From FEB-10 sp963710645 (lineage in GTDB: Bacteria > Acidobacteriota > Thermoanaerobaculia > Thermoanaerobaculales > Sulfomarinibacteraceae): DNA of 64,000 nucleotides. The notes beneath the pieces are model-generated. The model was not told where the DNA came from, made no database searches, and saw only the letters and a program-made list of their open reading frames with translations. The stretch lies in the NCBI GenBank assembly GCA_963710645.1, contig CAVQBD010000001.1:1-64000 (forward strand). Reading direction: 5' to 3'. A program made the position numbers and the translations under genes. Positions 59,673 to 64,000 of this stretch are shown piece by piece (position 1 is the first letter of the stretch; each line of letters starts with the position of its first letter).

Positions 59673-59681
59673 TGATATACT
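59673..59681 (+). promoter_or_regulatory. Extended -10 (TGATATACT) of the FadF-like gene
   Basis: TG-A-TATACT is a strong extended -10. A leader of about 37 nt contains AGGAGGGGG before the ATG at 59726. Confidence 0.6.
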
Positions 59682-59725
59682 GACCGGAGTGAGTCGAATT
59701 TTTTCTTTCGGGTAGGAGGGGGCCA

Positions 59726-61837
59726 ATGGAACACGCCACAGCGGGGTCATTCCTCGGGATCTCAGGGGTTGTCTGGTTCTGGATTCTGACGATTCTCGGC
59801 GTCGGCGGCGTCGTTCTTTCGCTCAGCCGACGGTTCCAACTGCTCAATCTCGGCCGCCCGGTGGACCGGTTCGATCGTGTGGGAGAGCGCTTCAAGCACC
59901 TGCTGGTCTACGCCTTCGGCCAGAAAAAGATGTTTGACGATCCCTTCGCCGGTGTCTACCACCTGCTCATCTTCTACGGCTTTCTGGTGGTCAGCATCCG
60001 CACCGTCACCATGGTGTTGGAGGGGCTGTTCGCCGGCTGGGAGCTGCCGCTGCTCCACACCTCGGCCGGGCACGCCTACCTGTTTTCCAAAGACGTCTTC
60101 GAGCTGTTGGTGCTGGTTGGGCTGGCCTTTGCAGTCTGGCGGCGCGGAGTCGAACGGAAGGACCGGCTGATCCAGTCCAGCGCCGCATGGATCGTGATCG
60201 GATTAATCGCCGCCCTGATGCTCACCGACGTGGCGTCAGAGGGTGCTCGGATCGCAGCCGGGACCCTCGATGGTTCCTACCTCCCGGTGTCCTCGATGAT
60301 GGCCGGTCTCCTCGCGGGGCTGTCGCCCAAGGCTCTGCAGCTGATCTACTCGTCGACCTGGTGGCTCCATCTCATCACCCTCTACGTCTTTGCCAACGAA
60401 CTCCCGTACGGCAAACACTTCCACGTCTATACGTCACTATTCAACGTGTTCTTCGCTAAGCTCGATCCGGCCGGCAAGATCGACACCATGGATCTCGAGA
60501 ACATCGATGAGGACACGCGGTTCGGTATTGCCACAGTGACCGACTTCACCTGGAAGCAGATGCTCGACATGTACACCTGCACCGAGTGCGGGCGGTGCCG
60601 GGAGTTCTGCCCCACCACCATGACCCACAAGCCGTTACAGCCGGTGCTCTATCTGAAGAGCGTGCGTGATGAGCTCTACAGTGAGCAGAAGAGCCTGCTC
60701 TCCGAGCCTGGGGGAGAGGGGAGATCGTCGGACGTTGATTTGGTCCCGATGGTTGTCGACCCTGAAGTGATCTGGGCATGCACCACGTGTCGGTGGTGTG
60801 AACGCGCCTGTCCTCTGGACATCACCTATGTGGACAAGATTGTGGATCAGCGGCGCAACCTGGTGCTCGAAAAGGCGGAGTTCCCGGAGGAGGCGCAGGC
60901 GGCGTTCAGAGGATATGAGGTCAACGGTAATCCCTGGCAGTTGCCGGCCGAAGAGCGGGCCAACTGGGCCGATGGTCTGGGCGTCCCGCTGGCGGCCGAA
61001 GCCGGCGGCGATTTCGAGTATCTCTTCTTCGTCGGCTCTCCGGGCAGCTACGACGATCATGGCAAGAAGGTGTCGCAGTCGTTGGCCCGGATCCTCAAGG
61101 CGGCAGGAGTGTCATTTGCCATCCTCGGGCCCGAGGAGCTGTCCACCGGCGACGCCGCGCGGAGGCTGGGCAACGAGTACCTGTTCCAAATGTTGGCCAT
61201 GCAAAATGTCGAGACCATGAACGGCTATGGGGTCCAGAAGATCGTTACCAACTGCCCCCACGCGTTCAACACCCTCAAGAACGAGTACCCGGACTTCGGC
61301 GGCGAATACGAGGTCATCCACGGCACCCAGCTGGTGGCGGAGCTTGTCCGCAAGGGCAGGGTCAAACTGACCGAATCCGTCGATGTGGATCTGGCCTACC
61401 ACGATCCGTGCTACCTGGGTCGAACCAATGGCGAATTCGATGCACCCCGATTCCTGCTCAAGGCGGTTCCCGGCGTCACGGTCCGGGAAGCGGAGCTGTC
61501 CCGCGAACAGGCCATGTGCTGCGGCGCCGGTGGCGGGCGGATGTGGCTCGAAGAGAAGCTCGGCGAACGCATCAACCAGGTCCGTTTTGCGCAGCTGGAG
61601 GCCACGGGAACCACCGACGTTGGGGTGGCCTGTCCCTACTGCTGGTCCATGCTGTCCGACGCCCAGCAGGAGCTGGGCCACGAGCAAGCCAAGGCCTGGG
61701 ATGTTGTCGAGCTTGTCGCGAAGGCAATACCCGAGAGTTCGAAAGTCCAAAGTCGAAAGTTGAAAGTCGAAGGTTCCCGCCCGCCCACCCGGAGCGACGA
61801 GGGCGCGATGGGCGGGCGTGCCGTCCTTCAGAGTTGA
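59726..61837 (+). CDS. fadF: FadF-type Fe-S oxidoreductase (ETF:menaquinone oxidoreductase-like)
   Basis: A 703-residue membrane protein. The N-terminal about 245 residues are a NarI-like cytochrome b domain with several His-bearing helices (HLLIFYGFLVVSIRTVTMVL, WWLHLITLYVFANELPYGKH). Then two [4Fe-4S] motifs, CTECGRCREFCPTT and CTTCRWCERACPL. Two CCG (DUF224) domains follow, with NCPHAFNTLKNEYP, YHDPCYLGR and MCCGAGGGRMWLEEKLGER then CPYC. It matches FadF/EMO proteins that pass beta-oxidation electrons from ETF to menaquinone. The last about 34 residues are translated from repeat DNA. Confidence 0.9.
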   Translation: MEHATAGSFLGISGVVWFWILTILGVGGVVLSLSRRFQLLNLGRPVDRFDRVGERFKHLLVYAFGQKKMFDDPFAGVYHLLIFYGFLVVSIRTVTMVLEGLFAGWELPLLHTSAGHAYLFSKDVFELLVLVGLAFAVWRRGVERKDRLIQSSAAWIVIGLIAALMLTDVASEGARIAAGTLDGSYLPVSSMMAGLLAGLSPKALQLIYSSTWWLHLITLYVFANELPYGKHFHVYTSLFNVFFAKLDPAGKIDTMDLENIDEDTRFGIATVTDFTWKQMLDMYTCTECGRCREFCPTTMTHKPLQPVLYLKSVRDELYSEQKSLLSEPGGEGRSSDVDLVPMVVDPEVIWACTTCRWCERACPLDITYVDKIVDQRRNLVLEKAEFPEEAQAAFRGYEVNGNPWQLPAEERANWADGLGVPLAAEAGGDFEYLFFVGSPGSYDDHGKKVSQSLARILKAAGVSFAILGPEELSTGDAARRLGNEYLFQMLAMQNVETMNGYGVQKIVTNCPHAFNTLKNEYPDFGGEYEVIHGTQLVAELVRKGRVKLTESVDVDLAYHDPCYLGRTNGEFDAPRFLLKAVPGVTVREAELSREQAMCCGAGGGRMWLEEKLGERINQVRFAQLEATGTTDVGVACPYCWSMLSDAQQELGHEQAKAWDVVELVAKAIPESSKVQSRKLKVEGSRPPTRSDEGAMGGRAVLQS

Positions 61838-61870
61838 AAGTTGAACGTTACACGTTGAACGTTCCCACCC
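61738..61870 (+). repeat. GTCGAAA tract, linker and 5' end module overlapping the FadF-like 3' end
   Basis: GAAAGTCCAAAGTCGAAAGT, CCCGCCCGCCCACCCGG, then the 5' module GGGCGCGATGGGCGGGCGTG, and finally GTTGAAAGTTGAACGTTACA. The first half encodes the last residues of the FadF-like protein; the paired stem of the element is absent. Confidence 0.75.
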
Positions 61871-62217
61871 ACCGGGATGCTGGATGAGGATCGGAGGAGG
61901 CTCTTCTGGGCGGGAAGGGGCGGTGTCCGTTCGCGCTGCCTGAATGCGCGTCCCTCGGAGGTGCCTGGCTTCCGATTCGCCACCGTGCGTCGATGGGTTT
62001 GTGGACTTCAGGCGAATCGGCGTGCCTGGCATCCTCGACGGGAAGCGCGATGAGATCCGGGGCGCGACAAAAAACTGAGATCCATGATCGAACTCCGATT
62101 CCCAACGCGTCCCTTCTCTCAACGCCCTCCCCGAGGTTCACTTTCCACACCGGGGGGGGATCTGCAATCTGCAATCTGCAATTCGTAATTCGTAATTTGA
62201 AATGGGCGGGGGACGGG
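61871..62217 (-). repeat. Repeat-containing spacer before the acylase gene
   Basis: No gene supported. Contains an inverted 3' module remnant (CCCTCCCCGAGGTT near 62125) and tandem ATCTGCA and TTCGTAA units at 62160-62195, ending in GGGCGGGGG. Confidence 0.55.
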
Positions 62218-62223
62218 TAGAAT
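62218..62223 (+). promoter_or_regulatory. -10 box (TAGAAT) for the penicillin acylase-family gene
   Basis: TAGAAT lies 15 nt before the GTG start; transcription would begin near the GGAGG ribosome site. Confidence 0.45.
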
Positions 62224-62238
62224 CCCCCTGGAGGTTCC

Positions 62239-64000
62239 GTGGTTCGACGATTCTGGTTTGTCACCCTTTGTGTGGTGGTGGTGCTGATCGGCCTCTTGGT
62301 CGGAATGATGGTCCACCTCCGGGTCCGAGCGTCGGCCAGTCGGCTGCCGGAGAGGGGTCGGGCGGTGGAACGGCTGGTGGGACTCCAAGCCGAGGTCGAG
62401 GTCCGCTTGGACGACCGGGGCATCGCCCATATCAGAGCGCAGAACGAACGTGCTCTGTGGTTCGGCCTTGGTTATATCCAGGCTCGAGATCGATTTTTCC
62501 AGATGGACACGATGCGCCGGATGGCCGAAGGGCGGCTGTCGGAGATCTACGGTCCCCGGACGATTGACATCGACCGGAAGATGCGTATCTGGCGAGTGGC
62601 CGCTTCGGCCCGAAGGCAAGCGTCCCAGCTCGAGGTTGCCGAGCGTTGGACTCTCGACGCGTACACCGCGGGCGTCAACGCGGCCCTCGATCAGTACGGT
62701 CGGTGGATCGCGCCGGAGTCGTGGTTGCTGGGGCTCGAACCTGAGGCGTGGCAGAAAGAGGATAGCCTGGCCATCCGCCTGCTCCATCAACTGAGCATGT
62801 CGCCGACCATGGGAGAGGAGCTGAAGCGGGCGGTGGAGCTGGCACGTCTCGGCCGGGAGACCGCCGTGGATTTATGGGGGTGGTCGCCCGAGGAGGCTGA
62901 CCTCTGGATTCCGCCCGCTCCCCTGATTTCTACTCCGAGACAAGAGGACGAGGCCATCATTCCTGAGTCCGAGATGATCGGATCCAACGCCTGGGCGGTG
63001 GCGCCGGCGAGGAGTGCCAGCGGTCTGCCGCTGTTGGCAGCCGATCCCCACCTGGGTGTGTCCATGCCGGGCCCCTTCTACGCTGTTCATCTTCAATGCC
63101 CTGAGCTGAATGTGGCCGGGTTGGCCGTCCCGGGGTCGCCTGGGGTGATGATCGGTCACAACGAGCACGTCGCGTGGGGTCTGACAAACGCCATGGTGGA
63201 CGACCAAGATCTGTTCCTGCTGACTCTAGATGAAAGCCGGGATCGGGAGCTGATCGACGGTGACTGGCAGAGCCTGCGGAAGGTTTCAGAAAGAATCACG
63301 GTGCGGTGGCAGGACGAGCCTGAGGTGGTGAAGATCCTGCTGTCGGAGCGTGGACCGGTTGTCCGCGAGCGCGGCCAGGAGGTGCTGGCGCTCGAATGGT
63401 CAGGTCTTCGTGCACGATCTTCGGTGGGCGCAGTGTTGGAAATGGACCGTGCGCGGACGGTGGCTGACGTGATCGATGCCTGGCGCGGCGCCATAGGGCC
63501 GTATTTCCAGGTCGTGGCCGCAGACAGCGATGGCGGAGTTGTTCAGTTTTTCTCGGGCGCATTGCCGGGTCGTGCGCGAGGGGCTGGGCGGCTGCCGTCG
63601 CCAGGACAGGAGTCGGCCTGGGCCTGGCAGGACGCGGTGCCCTTGGCAGACACACTGACCCGGCTCGACCCGGAGGACGGGATCGTCGCCGCCGCCAACC
63701 ACGACGTCTTCACCGAGGGGGACTACCAGAACGGAATCCGGGTACCTGGGGAGTTTGCCGGGCCTTGGAGAATCCGCCGGATTCGGCGGGAGCTGTCGTC
63801 TCGGGATGATTGGCGACTGGCAGGTTTTGTCCGGTTGCAAGGCGATGTGACGTCCGACCTCGCGGTGGCGCTGATGCGGCAGCTGCGTCCGGAAATGGAC
63901 ACCCACGGCGGTTCGGCCGCCGCCGCCCTTGCCGGCTGGGACGGGCGGATGGCGACAAACTCCGTGGCTGCCCACATCTACTCCCAACTGCTCCTGGATC
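62239..64000 (+). CDS. Penicillin acylase-family Ntn hydrolase, 5' part
   Basis: At least 587 codons, open at the right edge. An N-terminal membrane anchor or signal (WFVTLCVVVVLIGLLVGMMV) precedes the alpha-chain pattern IRAQNERALWFGLGYIQARD, RFFQMDTMRRMAEGRLSEIY. The nucleophile Ser that opens the beta chain lies in MIGSNAWAVAPARSASGLPL, then LAADPHLG and GSPGVMIGHNEHVAWGLTNA. Family members cleave amides such as penicillins, acyl-homoserine lactones or cyclic lipopeptides. The start GTG has GGAGG four nt upstream. The substrate cannot be predicted. Confidence 0.9.
   Translation, partial: MVRRFWFVTLCVVVVLIGLLVGMMVHLRVRASASRLPERGRAVERLVGLQAEVEVRLDDRGIAHIRAQNERALWFGLGYIQARDRFFQMDTMRRMAEGRLSEIYGPRTIDIDRKMRIWRVAASARRQASQLEVAERWTLDAYTAGVNAALDQYGRWIAPESWLLGLEPEAWQKEDSLAIRLLHQLSMSPTMGEELKRAVELARLGRETAVDLWGWSPEEADLWIPPAPLISTPRQEDEAIIPESEMIGSNAWAVAPARSASGLPLLAADPHLGVSMPGPFYAVHLQCPELNVAGLAVPGSPGVMIGHNEHVAWGLTNAMVDDQDLFLLTLDESRDRELIDGDWQSLRKVSERITVRWQDEPEVVKILLSERGPVVRERGQEVLALEWSGLRARSSVGAVLEMDRARTVADVIDAWRGAIGPYFQVVAADSDGGVVQFFSGALPGRARGAGRLPSPGQESAWAWQDAVPLADTLTRLDPEDGIVAAANHDVFTEGDYQNGIRVPGEFAGPWRIRRIRRELSSRDDWRLAGFVRLQGDVTSDLAVALMRQLRPEMDTHGGSAAAALAGWDGRMATNSVAAHIYSQLLLD

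Overview
The window is 64 kb of GC-rich bacterial DNA. About 55 protein genes lie on both strands, with no rRNA or tRNA genes that I can see. Envelope genes point to a Gram-negative: an LpxL/HtrB-type lipid A acyltransferase, an MltD-like lytic transglycosylase with three LysM repeats, several signal-peptide and lipoprotein genes. An MglA-type GTPase, a long GreA-domain protein, an ECF sigma/NrsF pair and a FadF-type ETF:menaquinone oxidoreductase, together with intergenic DNA full of short repeats, fit a soil or sediment Acidobacteriota-like organism. That phylum call is inference; no marker gene here settles it.

Layout. 1-0.5 kb: two broken gene ends (HEAT-repeat remnant and an unrelated C-terminal tail) abutting each other. 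0.6-9.9 kb: small metabolic and membrane genes (thioesterase, cupin, aldo/keto reductase, two methyltransferases, a glycosyltransferase). 10-21 kb: nucleoside kinase, endonuclease III, lipid A acyltransferase, long GreA-like factor, ChaN-PDZ protein, then mltD and mglA coupled by a GTGA overlap. 21.6-28 kb: a tightly coupled heat-shock/translation operon hrcA-grpE-dnaK-dnaJ-prmA-rsmE. 28-29.2 kb: a repeat graveyard with a truncated four-helix-bundle gene. 29-39.7 kb: tatD, alr with a coupled glycosyltransferase, a PEGA protein, a probable small RNA gene with its own promoter and terminator, yqgE, ilvE, a LytM peptidase, a lipoprotein, a hydrolase-OsmC fusion. 39.8-41.2 kb: one intact IS3-family element with a -1 frameshift site. 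41-53 kb: msrB, Glu/Leu/Phe/Val dehydrogenase, parvulin isomerase, M14 carboxypeptidase, nifU and nifS, ggt, a secreted nuclease-like protein. 53-59.7 kb: acyl-CoA dehydrogenase, then the overlapping set ECF sigma-NrsF-hemH-epimerase, arginine decarboxylase, mutY. 59.7-64 kb: FadF-type oxidoreductase and the start of a penicillin acylase-family gene that runs off the window.

The most distinctive non-coding content is a family of about 150-200 bp intergenic elements. Five complete copies have conserved end modules, arms of about 22-25 nt and loops of about 27-33 nt. The stem sequence differs between subtypes while pairing is kept, in one case by a compensatory A/T swap. They are embedded in CCCGCCCACCCGG tracts and 7-nt tandem words such as GTCGAAA. 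One such tract has become the C-terminal tail of the FadF-like protein. A second general feature is that several genes without a Shine-Dalgarno sequence have a TAnnnT-type -10 box exactly 6-7 nt before the start codon, which suggests leaderless transcripts. A third is a TGAATG-AC-CATTCA palindrome over the -35 region of the FadF-like gene, similar to fatty-acid repressor half-sites.
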